In this document: positions 21,100 to 32,109 of the stretch, piece after piece | How the letters are laid out: each line of letters starts with the position of its first letter | Position numbering within the stretch: position 1 is the first letter of the stretch | Assembly: GCA_014058105.1 (NCBI GenBank) | Contig: JACGCM010001655.1 | Location: 1,240,001 to 1,304,000 of the forward strand | DNA length: 64,000 nt | Source: Kingdonia uniflora | Taxonomy: Eukaryota; Streptophyta; Magnoliopsida; Ranunculales; Circaeasteraceae | Direction of reading: 5' to 3' | The notes under the pieces: generated by a model | The model's input: the letters and a program-made list of their open reading frames with translations, nothing else | What the model was told of the DNA's origin: nothing | The model's database searches: none | Made by a program: the position numbers and the translations under genes

Positions 21100-22385
21100 G
21101 GTTGGAGGACTAGAAGTTTCTACTGGTAGGTAAATTTATAATACTCTTCAATCCACTTCCATTTTCTTTGGGTGTGGCAACTATCGATGTTATTGACTTT
21201 GATCATATAGGCCTGGAAGATGTGTAGTTCTCCAGGTCTAACATTTGGGGTGGGCTGGGGCTTGAGGTACGACCCGCCGAGGTAGCAGGGAAGGTCGACA
21301 GCATATTGTTGCAAGCGGCCGGCTTTGAGGATTATCTCAAGTGAATGTTGTAATATGTAACGCTTGTTTGTGGGATGACAGTTACATTTGTGGTTCTAGT
21401 AGTATGGCTCAGCCTTTTTGACTTCGATGGACATTACTTGGACTTTACAGTCTTTCTTGAAGGAAAAATTGGAGATAAATAAGTTTGATAGCTATTTGAA
21501 GCTTCGAATGGACCCATTATGAAGGTTGTGGTACCACTTGAGAGGGCTGTCAGTGAGAGTGGTGAAAAACATGCGACACAAGATCTAATCGGCGGTGGAG
21601 TGCAGGCTTAAAGCATTCTGGAACTCAAGGACGTGGGATTGTGGATCGGCGTTACGATATTTATAAATTTTAGGGGTATGGAAGCTAGAAGGCACCTCGA
21701 CAACGAGAAACTTTGGGAAAATTGGGCTATTAAGCCGACTTCAAGAGTTCAGAGTAAGGCTTACGCTGATGTAAATGGTGGTATAGATTTTCTTATCGAG
21801 CTCTTACTGGGTGAGGTAAACATGTCGAGGCAGAAAATGCTAAGGTCGTTAGTGGTAGGGCCACGGGTTAAGGGTGTGCTCCGCACTGCATTCTCCAAGT
21901 CATTCACGGGTAGGGAAGCTTGTGGGATATCGAGAGGTTCGAAGGGTAGAATCAAAGGAATCCTCTGTAATGGGGACGCCGAGATGTATCGAACCTGTAG
22001 GCAAAGTAGTGGGGGAACCTTCAGCACAAAGGTGGACTGGAGGTACTTTGATCATGGGGTGGGGGCTGAGACATGCGCGGTCAGAGACGCGCGAGATGCC
22101 GGGGGACCGAGAACGCATAGGGGCGTCCGGGGTTTGTACTTGTTAAAGTTCACGAGCCGTGTGGTACAGCTCATCGAGGGCTCGGTGTTGTCTATCATTT
22201 TCATCTAAATGGCGCTGTCGTTAAGCTTAGAGTTCTTGATAGCGATCTTCACGCTCGAGGTGAAGATAGTTAGTATGGCATTCTTCTGCCTTAGTAAATT
22301 GTTGGCTGATGAGGGCTAGTTGGGCGGCGATGCCATTGTCGGAGGTGCCAACAATGGGGAAGTTGGAATAAAGAGTCAGGGTCAT
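21100..22385 (-). pseudogene. gag remnant of element C
   Basis: Structural protein of the virus-like particle. The likely start is the ATG at 22385, which begins MTLTLYSNFPIVGTSDNGIA and leads into a Gln/Glu-rich helical segment containing HRALDELYHTAREL. The core near 21700-21480 shows FHTPKIYKYRNADPQSHV and then FFTTLTDSPLKWYHNL, typical of the retrotransposon gag domain (PF03732), with two stops. The plus-strand frames over 21633-22208 are mirror images of this gene. Confidence 0.7.
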
Positions 22386-22518
22386 TGGATATGGTTATAG
22401 TGTAAAAAAATGGATTGAAGGTGGTAGGTATAACACAAATGCCACCAAATGTATGGGTATGATCTCGTAAAGGGGAGTCCGCACTTTTACACCGTAGGGG
22501 TTTAGCTTTGACTAGAGG

Positions 22519-23196
22519 TGTTAACAAATATATATGACAAAAATAAGAGGAATCAATGTGCTAACATACTTGCGTAGAGTCCATGAATTGGTGTTCTTCG
22601 CGACCTCTAATGAGGATTTGAAGGGGAGATTGTACATATTGATATAGTTACAGTTCGAATCGTGTAGAACTTAAAGGTATTAGGAGGCTGTAGATATTGG
22701 GGAGGTTTGGGCTAAGTTTATCTAACTTCTACCTGATTCCTCTCTTCTCCTATTTATAGGAGATATGAAGGGATGAGTCACCATATGAGGTTAGATTAGA
22801 TGCATATCCCTTTGGCCTGTACGTGAGGTCGGTTATGATACTGTAGCTGTATGGCGGCTTGTTTCACTATGTTGTCTAGTAAGCTGGCTGTCAGGTTTGT
22901 CTGCCTTTGATCATGCACCGATATGGTTGAGTCCACATAATATTTGTATTGTGTTTTGTATGTTGTACTACTGCCTTCGGCATTGACTCTTGTGGTAAGC
23001 TTCGGCTCTTCGGTAAGCTTTACTGTGGCCTTCGAGTGCTAGGTTAGTCTCAGAATACTTCGGGTAGATTGTATGTCTGGCTGCTTTGTAGATTCTCTGG
23101 GCTTCAAGTCTCTGGTAGACTTCGATGTAGCCTTCTAGTATTCGATTAATCGTGGAAGGTTACGAGTATGCTACTACAGTGAGTGCATGACTTACA
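22519..23196 (-). repeat. Probable 5' LTR of Tat element C
   Basis: On the minus strand the stretch could start TGTAAGTCATGCACTCACTG at 23196. It has a TATA box (CCTATAAATA at 22760-22751) and ends before gag, at TGTTAACA (22519) or TGTGCTAACA (22557) in plus orientation. The region is noncoding, with repeated CTTCGG words near 22975-23080. No clear PBS and no second copy are present, so the boundaries are provisional. Confidence 0.45.
22751..22760 (-). promoter_or_regulatory. TATA box in the element C LTR
   Basis: CCTATAAATA on the minus strand, followed by a GAGAAGAGAGG tract, as in plant LTR promoters. Confidence 0.5.
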
Positions 23197-23245
23197 AATT
23201 CCAATGTCGAAAAGCATATTTTCTGAGCATTCACTTCAACAAATA

Positions 23246-23575
23246 CGTGATTTTACGTCATTAAAAAAATAATGTTAAAAAAATGATAGGGACTAACAAC
23301 GTGGAATGGTAGGGACTAACAACGTCATTAAATAAGTGACGGGGAAAGATAGGCACTAACGTCATTAATTAAGTGACGTATATGGGGTTTTAAAAAATGA
23401 CGTTATTGATACCCAATTTTGGTGGCCGGCTGGCTAATGTATTCTATTGACGTCACTAAATAGCGTCATTAAAAAATGACGTAGTTAAAATCTTTTAACG
23501 TCATATTTGAAGTAACGTGGTAGCATTTTCATATATCAGCAATGACATTTTTAAAATAACGTCAATACCTTGAAA
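23246..23575. repeat. Left subterminal repeat zone of the CACTA element
   Basis: A dozen ACGTCATT / AATGACGT / AGTGACG words occur in both orientations within 330 bp. In CACTA elements such short subterminal repeats bind the accessory transposase protein (TNPA in En/Spm); here that role is inferred from position. Confidence 0.65.
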
Positions 23576-26384
23576 AATACAAAAATTAAAAAAAATTAAA
23601 AATCAAATATTGTCAATCCATTGCCTTGTCCTCCTCTCTACAGGACCACCACCGTATTCTACAAAAAAGTAAAATATTTGGCTAAATTATATTACTTTTA
23701 TTCAATACAATGCGTTCGAACTTAATCACTTCATTATTTGAATTACATAACTAAATCACTGGTAGACTTAACCAATGCAAAAAAAAAAAACTAATAAAGA
23801 ACATAAAGAAGGGTCTCCCAGAATGCTTACAGCCTTTGAGAGCCTTTATGTGTTTCTATTAATCTGGATCAATTTGTAAACCTATCAAAGCATACAAATT
23901 AAACATTAACTCTGAAAATCTGAGTACACAATAAGATGCTTACAATCGTAAAGAAAAAATAATAATACAGAACAAGATCAAAATACCAATTTGTTTGAAG
24001 GATTTCGCCTTTGTGACAATTATACATTCTGGATCCCCATAAGTTGCCTATGCATAATATTAGAGTCGAAATGAGCTAAACATAAGGAAAGTTTGTGATA
24101 ATGTACAAAATATTTGTACAAAAGTAATTGTACTACATCGATAAGGCTAAAAGAAAGGGGAAATAACATTACTATGCTTAACCCTGATAAATTTGAAGTT
24201 GTATGATATTGTACGACTGTGTGAACACCACATCACTGCAAACCACTATCCTTGAGATGGGAATCCTTTTCTTAGGTGTGTGTTCGCATATGGCAAAATC
24301 ACAGTTTTGAGTTGGGATCCTTTTCATAAATATCCATTCAATCAAGTTCAAGGGCAGAAACCTTCGCCCATGCTTCTTTCCGAGCCACTTACTAACCGAT
24401 GATATATACTCTGGTTTGAGACTCCAAGTCCTACATACTTCAGAAACCCAAACGAAATTATATCAATCTAATCACATCCTTGAAGAAATCTAAGACATAA
24501 CTATACTTTTCATGAAATTTTTTGTATTACTTTAACTAAGGATCAATGCACAATTTAGGGCTAGATTTCAATATATGGGAAGACAGACCGATGTATGTGT
24601 TGTTCAAGCTATCAAAAAATGACCCATAAGTTTTTAAATAATGGTAAATGTAGTACATATACTTAAAAATATATCAGCCAGACAAATCGATATTTTGAGA
24701 TACCCCTACATGCAAAGGGTATCATAAAAGGACCCAAAGAATGCAGGGAATCTGGGACGGGACAGAAAGGGAATGTTATTACCATTTAACATGCGAGTAA
24801 TTCATTGATTTATATGAATATAACTATAAGATAGATTATCGATTCGCCATACGGCACATATTGCATAATAAAGTTTCTTCAACTAAGATATCACGCTATT
24901 TTGCTATTTATCATGATATATTTTACCATGGAATTTCGCTTCAAACCTAATCAACCAATATGTCTACCCCATGTGTTTTTATACTGATCATTTGATGTAG
25001 TGGTTGATATTTTGAACAATGACTTGACCTTCAGCTTATTAAAGGAAATGTCTAAAACTTGTTACATGAAATAATCACACTTCAGATCCATAATCCAGAG
25101 CTACATAGAAATGATCCATTTTTAGGTCTTCGACCTTGTCCCATGTAATGCTAGACCTTTTCATTGTGAAAATTAAAGCATACCATAAGTTTAATTGTAG
25201 AAACAAGGGCTACCATCATTTTACTACTGTAACTAAACAGTAAATACAGAGTGTACAATGCACTTACATGTGATATGGGTATTTGAGTGAAAGAAGTTGT
25301 TTCAAATATTCAGAGACATGGTACCCCCCAGTGTTAGTTCTACAACAAGCTTTAAATAGAGGCTCGCCGCCAACAAACTGAAGGCAAAAGTATGTGAACA
25401 ATTTAATACAAGTTCAGACGTTTGATAATATCACAGAAAAGTTCATCTACAACCATTTTCGAATAAGAGCAGATTCGGATCTATAATCCATTTAAAGAAT
25501 TTGGTCAGGATAACAATAAAATTTTGGGCCCACCAATACGGTCCTAATACGATTTATCAACCGAATTCCTAAGTTTTGTTATAAACAAATCATCAAGGTA
25601 GGGTATGTAAGCTTACGTATTTAAGCCCGAGCATATTTCCTACAGCAAGACCATCTTTATTAAAAATTCCAAGCTGTTCATTAAACTTGCATCAACACCA
25701 AAAGTTGAAGCCAGATAGTAAATGAAATGCCATTAAAAACAGCAGTTATCAACAAGAATATCATTGTATAAACATTTGACTGGCAATTAAAGTAGACGCA
25801 ACAAACTAGACCCCTGTACGGCTGTACTTCATAGGCTCTAGAGTATTAGAAGTAATGAAAAAGAGATATTACAGCCATAGAGAGTGATGCGTAAGCCAAC
25901 TTGTAGGAAGAGTAAGTAGTTGAGTCTTCAAATGGACTATTTGACTCTTCGCAGATTGTTGGGATGATGATGATAAGCAAGTTCCCCAAATTTCCTGTTT
26001 AAAGCAACTCAAAAGTTAGACCACTGCACGTTGTTTAAGTAACTTCTCTGGATCTGTGCATAAACACTTACCTACCTGCAGAACAAACCACCAAGATAAG
26101 TGCCCTGAGATGTTTAGGTTGTCTTACACGAGTCAGTTAAGCAGAACGCCAAATCAGCCAACTTACAAAGCCTGTATGGGAGATACCCTTTTCATCCTTA
26201 GCCTAGCACAGGTCAACCAATGCCTTGTAGTGCCCTACAGATGCCATACTTCTGATATGCTTATAAACAAATGGCTTCCAGCGCAATTTTGTTACAAGAG
26301 AATTTTTCCTGAATTTCCAGATGAAAATATAAATTAAGGCTACATATCATCAGAAAGGTTACATTTAATTACATGTGTACTTAC
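23576..26384. other. CACTA interior, left part, no gene recognised
   Basis: AT-rich sequence with no transposase motif and no long conserved frame. The 93-codon plus frame at 26056-26337 has no family features. Exons continuing the DDR4-like fragment downstream would fall here, but I could not identify any. Confidence 0.4.
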
Positions 26385-26740
26385 AAATATTTGCTGAAAC
26401 TCCTCGAGGTTAGTTGCAAGAGTTTCCCATTGATAACTGTTTGTTGGTTGTGTCAAGCGCCCTTTCCCTTTCATCTTCACGAACTCAACCTTAGTTATTT
26501 CCTTGTATAATCTATGGCCAATAGTTGAATCTCCATCATACCTTGAAATAAGTAAATGAAAAGAATCAATGCATCTAATGCTAGTAACTTTATGAAGATA
26601 AACAAAGAGAAAAATTATGTACCAGTAAGCAGTTCCTTTTCCATCTTCTCCCATACTCTCTTCTCGGAAAACAGTAACTCCATTTCCTTCTTTAATTGCA
26701 TCATTAACATATGTAATGGTTCCATTTTGTTGTGATCAAA
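26385..26740 (-). pseudogene. DDR4-like DDT-domain protein fragment captured by CACTA
   Basis: The minus strand reads ITYVNDAIKEGNGVTVFREE and then GEDGKGTAYW, an 81-bp intron (26622-26542, GTACAT to TTTCAAG), then YDGDSTIGHRLYKEITKVEF and SYQWETLATNLEEFQQIF, then a GTAAGT donor at 26384. Joining across the intron restores the codons for Y-W-Y-D-G exactly. This matches what I recall of the plant DDT-domain protein DDR4 / RSF1-like family (NDA.KKG...FR...GG.GNG.SYWYDGN..IGHRLY). Those proteins act with ISWI chromatin remodellers. Only two exons are visible, with no DDT domain itself, so this is a fragment. It lies inside the CACTA termini, opposite in strand to the ankyrin fragment. Confidence 0.65.
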
Positions 26741-27455
26741 AGATGATGAAACATCAGTCTATTGGTTCGCTTAACACTGTCATAAATTTTTCTACAACAC
26801 TATAGGAAGCATGCCTAAGTAAAAGTAAAACTTATCAAGGGAAACATCAGTCTATTGGTCACTTGCATCACTAACATTAGGGTGGCAAATATATTCAAAA
26901 AGCTTCATAAATAGAAGAAACACTTTAGGAAGACAGCCTAGGTAAAACAACTCTTACATTGGGATGGCCATGTACAACAAGAGCAGGATGGATGAGTACA
27001 AAAAGAGTAGGATGGCAACGAACAACAGGAACAGCTCGTCGGTTTACATTTCCAACAGAAGTATGATAGGCATGCACACTTCTTCCTTTTGCAACACACA
27101 AAAGGTACATTCCTTATTTATGAAATCAGAGCAAGGGCACCTTCATATGTACATGACGGATGCATATACGTAAATATTTATTGATATCAGCACTTCCATA
27201 AATTGTTTGAAAAATAAACTGTTACAAATCGTGTCTAATGAATGGTAGTATAGATGAACAAGAACTTTGATTAGGCAGATTTTGAGGCACTCGTGAAATA
27301 ATGTGTTATAGACAAATTCCTCCCACTCCGAATATGGAATCGTGATTGCAATGGGGTTTATGGATATCTGTATATGATAATATCAACAAGAACACGTTCA
27401 TGCACATACCCAACAAGTACACATAAATATGTTGCTAGGGAGTAAGAGAACTTAC
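26741..27455. other. CACTA interior between two captured fragments
   Basis: No recognisable coding sequence. The right edge is the intron following the exon at 27456-28396, with GTAAG at 27455 on the minus strand. Confidence 0.35.
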
Positions 27456-28396
27456 CTTGGAAGCTGGGAAGAACGGATACCGGTTTGATTTTCATTAGAA
27501 CGGTGAGAGATCTTATTAGAGGAATGACAGAGATCATTAGCTGGAAACTTATGTTTCTTTTCTTAGGGTACCATCTTAACTTCATTCATTAATTCAGCTG
27601 CCACCTCAATCGCACCTACAGATTCTCCCGAATTTAAACTCTTATTTTCATTATTTACTAATACAATAGATGAGTTTTGAGGACTATTAGCAAAACTTAG
27701 CTCTTGGGGACTATTAGAGAAACTTAGCTGTTGAGGACTATTAGTGAAAGTTAGCTGTCGAGGACTATTAGAGAAACTTAGCTCTCTTGACTTGTTATTA
27801 GGTAATAATAACTCTTCCGACATCCTGTTAAAAAAAATTAACTCCCCAACCTTGCCCATCGACTTTCCTGCAAAAAAAGAGTGATATTTGGATAAACTGT
27901 TATTTCCAACATGTATGCTAAACAATGACTCGTTGGAAGGCACACTCCAATCCACTGGAGTTCCATTAAGTCTCGCAAACACGGAAGATGGGATCCTATA
28001 TGAACTGGCAACTTCAGGCCGTTCCAACTCTTGAAGTGGAGGCGATGACCGTGTCAGCAACTCACTATGTAAGCTTGATTCAGGATATGGGGGGGATATG
28101 GACCCTGGAGATTCCACATCATATGGTTATGATTTCGAATTGGGATCAGGATCGGTGTTGATTGGAACATCTTTTTTGCAAACTGTGGAAGCTAGTTGAG
28201 ATTCCTCTTCAAGTTTTCTAGTATGCTCAGGGGATTTATCTAGCTCGCTCCCGTCAATTTGGAAGAAATCCTCATCCAATGAAGAGGCTGACGAAGGCAA
28301 TTGAGAGCAGGAGGAGACCAAGATTTTTATTGGAATGAGATCACCTTCAGTGGCAGTATTCTCATTGTGTATCTCCAAAAGTTTAGTACTTTTCAT
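27456..28396 (-). pseudogene. Exon of an uncharacterised plant protein, captured by CACTA
   Basis: From ATG at 28396 one frame runs about 313 codons to a clean splice donor (AAG then GTAAG at 27455). Only two stops interrupt it: TAA after DPNSKS (28125) and another after KMVP (27563). Visible features are an acidic Ser-rich N-terminus, then SPGSISPPYPESS, RPEVASSYRIPSSVFARLNG and WSVPSNESLFSIHVGNNS. A 9-residue repeat occurs four times (SFSNSPxxL type, 27676-27790, period 27 bp). I recall similar 'NESLFSIHVGN' sequences in uncharacterised plant proteins but cannot name a function. Few disabling changes over 940 bp suggest recent capture or recent constraint. It could instead be the element's own gene. 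Confidence 0.55.
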
Positions 28397-28699
28397 TGGC
28401 TCAAAACCTTATATACATCTCTCTCCGCAATAATGCTGCAGAAAACACGAGAACATAAGCTTGCTAGAATAACTGTAATAAAGGCAGATTTATTCACCAT
28501 TAGAGTTGTAAAATAGTACTATAGATTCTGATCAGAAAATGTTACAATTTAAAAGAGTGCAAAAATACTGGGAAATAAGGGTAGCTTGCTAAAGACCACG
28601 TTGAACAATAATCTTTCTTTGCTGAAAAAACTGGAAAATGAGATGGATGATGGAAAAAGTTTCGTGAGAACTACTGCTAGACAGTCTCAGAGTTGTTCC

Positions 28700-29120
28700 T
28701 GAAGCTTTGTTTCAAGGGCAGATTGATGTCTGCAAGTTTCTGATTGGAGAAATTAAAATGGATGCAAATGTTAGAGACAACTTCGGATATCTTCTTAATA
28801 ATGGTGTCGGTGCTGCAATATCAGATAATGCAGGTTGTACCCTCAGCAGTATGCTATTTAAACAGTATACATATAGTCGTTACATTTCTTCCTTTCTAAA
28901 GGTGCTCATGTGCATGCAAAATGTTAACAGTGCAGTGCAGTTTATTACTTATGTGATTTTCTTGGATCATATTGTTGATCCCAATTTGGTTTCAGTTCAT
29001 CATCCCGCAATTTTGATGAAAGTATTACTGTCAAGTCATTGCGATGCACATAATTGTTGGTTTCGGCAGGTGCTAATCCAAATAGTATTGAGAGTGGTAA
29101 CAGCGGATGCTAAAAGCTGA
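28700..29120 (+). pseudogene. Ankyrin-repeat protein fragment in CACTA
   Basis: The frame starting near 28707 opens with GQIDVCKFLIGEIKMDANVR followed by LLNNGVGAAISDNAGCT. This fits one and a half ankyrin repeats of a plant ankyrin/TPR-type protein (G.L.VCK.L...K.D.N..D...). A middle stretch without the repeat signature follows, and then VDPNLVSV and ILMKVLLSSHCDAH resemble another repeat. Key TPLH motifs are absent. It is on the opposite strand to the two other captured fragments. The identification rests on pattern only. Confidence 0.45.
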
Positions 29121-29276
29121 AGATAGATTTTTAGAGAGATTCAAAAGGGAAAATAGTCATTTCTTCTAAAAGAGGATTATAATATGGCACTTCACATGGT
29201 ACACAGTGGCGATATATAGTCACTTAAAATGCCACTTTATACTCCAATTTAGGCTTATGTTGAACCCACATGAAGG

Positions 29277-29655
29277 ATGGTCGAAATGGACAAAGGCATA
29301 CCAAAAAAAAGGATCGCAGTAAATTTATTGAAAGAGTGTGACAAAGGCATCAGAAGCTTCTCAAAGAGTTCAAGGCTCAATCTTGAAAATACAGAGCTTC
29401 AACCTGCCTTCGGCATCATGGAAGCTGTCAAAGCTAGAACGAACTTAATGGATTTACATAAATGATGTTAACGAAAGGACCCTCTAGTCTGACAGGTATA
29501 TCATTTAGCATTACAACACCATTGCGTGTTTCCGAACAAAACTACAGATGGATGGTGACCACAAGTATTCAACCTCTTACACAATGGTCTCATTTATCGA
29601 AAGTAGTTTGGAGTCCCACGAAGCCTCTCGTTCTTTACTTGGTCTCAGATGATTA
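29277..29655 (+). pseudogene. Unidentified coding-like fragment in CACTA
   Basis: Two short plus frames abut at 29465 (62 and 64 codons). A basic, helical-looking first part (KGIPKKRIAVNLLKECDKGI) is followed by a Ser-rich second part. I do not recognise the family. It may be a continuation of captured host sequence or chance. Confidence 0.2.
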
Positions 29656-31000
29656 ATTGTTTTGTCAGCCTTTGCTTTCTTTACTTTCCTTGTGTTTTAA
29701 AGATAATTTTGCCAAATAGACATAAATAATAACTCAACTCAAAAGAAAGTGTACAAATCTAAAAAAAATTGAATTGGGCACTTCAACTAAAGTACAATAT
29801 CATAAGAAAACATCACATAAAGTTGCTTATGATATATATCAGCGGCCTGGCATCATTACTTTTTAGTTTCTTTTGGGGGAGAATTTATATTGAAAGGAAT
29901 AAGGAAATAACATGGATTTGATGTAAGTTTAGTGATGGATTTTGAAACCTTAGTATAGAAATTTTAACTAATATCAACAGTTGATGTGGACATGCATGTC
30001 ACTATATAAAAACTGACAAAAAATTAAATCACTACCATGTTTGATAGGTCTAGCATCACTTCTAGAAGGTTGATTGTTGATTAATAAAAACTGCTAAATC
30101 AGAGAAGATTGGCATTAAATCCCTATCACGACTCTCACGGCTGGAGACTAAATCCTTTGTCTCCAATCAAGTCTAATATAATTTTTCTAATTTCAGTTAA
30201 TGTTACTCTATCTCGAGATTTATAATGATCACTAACTCGCAAAGTCGCAATAAGCCTAAATGAAAAAAAAACTACAATTACCCTTTCCACAGTAACTAAA
30301 ACAACTAACCTTTCAATCGAAATAGGAACTCTAGTAGTAAACTTTCTAGCCCACCTTCACCTTTACAAACTTCATGTTTTACATCGATGTCGTAACTACC
30401 TACACAGAAACAAAAAAACACTAATGGCTTGAGTTGAGATGGTAGAAGATAACAATTAATCCCAAAATCAAACACTAAAATCAAAAACCTCAAATGCCTC
30501 CATCTCATGCTTTATCTTGTGGGGAATCATACTGCAATAAGAAACAAAAACCCAATCGATGAAGTTGAATTCAAAACAAACTCACTCAATGAAATTGAAA
30601 TCAACACAAACCCTTTCAATTAAACTGAATTTCAAGCATACCAAATCAATGAAACTCAAACCAAATCATTGAAACTGAAATAAATAAATAAAAAGATTGA
30701 GAGAGATGGGATTGCTAACCCGCGAATGTTTCTCCAAAGGATCTACAGTGAATTTGACTTGAGAAGGTTGGATGCTCTTGTGTTTGAGTCAAAACAGCTA
30801 AAACTTCATCTTCTAGAACGAGATAAACACATCAAGCAAAATATGATGACTACAATTTTTGATCTCCAAAAGAACTCTTTTTAAACCCAAATCAGCCCTC
30901 TCAAGCAAACTTTGCATCTATTCTATTAATTCTCCCTCTTAGTCATCGCGATTTTTAATTAAAGGGAAACACCTTGATTGTGGATAAACGACTTGAAAAG
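29656..31000. repeat. CACTA interior, right part, with a degenerate AATGAAACTGAAA repeat
   Basis: No gene is recognised. Between about 30550 and 30690, five degenerate copies of a 20-30 bp unit (CAATGAAACTGAAATCAA-like) lie in tandem. The rest is AT-rich. The 67-codon minus frame at 30305-30508 shows no family features. Confidence 0.45.
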
Positions 31001-31009
31001 TAATTGTAT

Positions 31010-31213
31010 AAGTCATATATTTTTAAGGTCATTACTAAAAATGATGTTGATGGAGAAGAATATAATAATTAATATCACTTTTTAATAAAATAACGTCAAA
31101 ATACAAGACATTAGGTCGCTGGCGGGAATAGATTACAAATTTGGAACTATTACGTCAGTTTTAGGCAAAATGATGTTGTTTAGATGACGTGAAAACCCTT
31201 ATTTTTTGTAGTG
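31010..31213. repeat. Right subterminal zone and terminus of the CACTA element
   Basis: GATGTT, AACGTC, TTACGTCAG and ATGACGTG words mirror the left subterminal zone. The last 20 bases form the inverted copy of the left terminus. Confidence 0.6.
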
Positions 31214-31216
31214 ATT

Positions 31217-32090
31217 GGAGTATTCGGAAACAGAAAAATAGGTCTCTAACCTATCTAATCAATTATCCAACTTCTCAGCATCGATTGAACTGTTGAATTC
31301 CAAAATTTTAATTTTAAAATTGATACAAAGATTACGCAGAGGATTCATTGACTTACCAATAACCGATCACTCCTCAATGGATTCGGCATCACTAGAAATA
31401 CTATCTACCTCCTCGATACCCCCGTCTTTATCCTCCTCTTCAACCCATTTCTTCTTCGAGTATTTGTGAGACGTAATTACTCTACCAACTCACCTAAATT
31501 AGTAACTAGGTTAGAAACTTTCATTTCCAGCTTTGTGAGTCAATCTTTAGAATTCATCTCTAAATTTATCTTCTTCTTAAAGCATGGTTTTCGGGGATTC
31601 TTCAATGGAATCACTAGGTTCCCCTTCGTTTGCTTGAGTCGGTCACGTGTAGAGACCATAAACCATAATCCCCCCAAGAATCGTTATTGGAAAACTGATA
31701 TCACTTAATTCACAATCAAATTGAGAACAGCCTAATTTGAAGAATAATGAGAATTTCCCTTTTAGATCTTCAATTGCTCAATTACTTGAATCCAATTGAA
31801 CTTCTTCTCAAAACCCTAAGTTTCTCTTCCAAAAACTTGGATTGATTTAAGATAATTTTATCTTGCCTAGCCCCACCCCTTTATGAGGGTTACAAGTTTC
31901 TAGTTACAAAATAGACCAAAATACTCTTTTAACGACTTAACTTTAAGCTGAATCGCGCCTCTATTTGAACATAACAATTGTTTGTTCAAACAAAAATGAG
32001 TGTATTTGAATAGACTAAAAGTCTGTTCAAATAATTTACTCAGATAGGTGTTTATTTGAACTATTCGAATAGACTTTTAAGAAAGTTAAA
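31217..32090 (-). mobile_element. Remnant of a chromovirus-like LTR retrotransposon
   Basis: On the minus strand an LTR-like noncoding stretch (about 32090-31712) leads to TGATATCAGTTTTCC at 31703-31689, a degenerate initiator-Met PBS (consensus TGGTATCAGAGC). An ATG at 31659 then starts a basic, charged frame, MVSTRDRLKQTKGNL, with stops, as at the start of many plant gypsy gag proteins. The CACTA element cuts it at one side and the LINE at the other. The evidence is suggestive only. Confidence 0.4.
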
Positions 32091-32109
32091 AAAGATGACC
32101 CAGATTCTC

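Larger units (their letters stand above)
14649..23196 (-). mobile_element. Tat-lineage Ty3/gypsy element C, 3'-truncated
   Basis: In minus-strand order it has a probable 5' LTR (to about 22519), gag (22385-21100), protease (20978-20725), RT (20345-19690), RNase H (18990-18600), integrase (18300-17500), a spacer with direct repeats, and an antisense gene (plus strand, 14649-16726). The order PR-RT-RH-IN identifies Ty3/gypsy. The antisense gene and the gag-pol similarity to element B identify the Tat lineage. The 3' LTR is missing. All domains carry stops. Its left boundary is uncertain. Confidence 0.7.
23232..31213. mobile_element. CACTA element carrying host-like gene fragments
   Basis: The termini are CACTTCAACAAATACGTGAT at the left and, reversed, CACTACAAAAAATAAGGGTT at the right. 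ATT is duplicated outside both (23229-23231 and 31214-31216), the 3-bp duplication of CACTA elements. Subterminal zones at both ends are full of ACGTCA/TGACGT words. I see no TNP2/TNPD transposase. Inside are a DDR4-like fragment, an exon of an uncharacterised plant protein, and an ankyrin-repeat fragment. It is therefore probably a nonautonomous, gene-capturing CACTA. Length 7982 bp. Confidence 0.8.

Noticed and set aside
21633..22208. 191-codon plus-strand frame as a gene
   Set aside because: The minus strand here carries recognisable gag of Tat element C (FHTPKIYKYRNADPQ, FFTTLTDSPLKWYHNL). The plus frame is its mirror image and has no motif.
3998..23196. A single LTR element with 3' LTR at 3998 and 5' LTR at 22519-23196
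   Set aside because: The two LTR sequences are unrelated, and two different antisense genes are present in a row, so two elements (A and C) are needed.
29277..29655. CACTA TNPA-type accessory gene
   Set aside because: The frame is short and basic but has no recognisable TNPA feature. It is left as an unidentified fragment.
23232..31213. Autonomous CACTA transposon
   Set aside because: No TNP2/TNPD-type transposase motifs were found in any frame of the 8 kb. The cargo looks host-derived.
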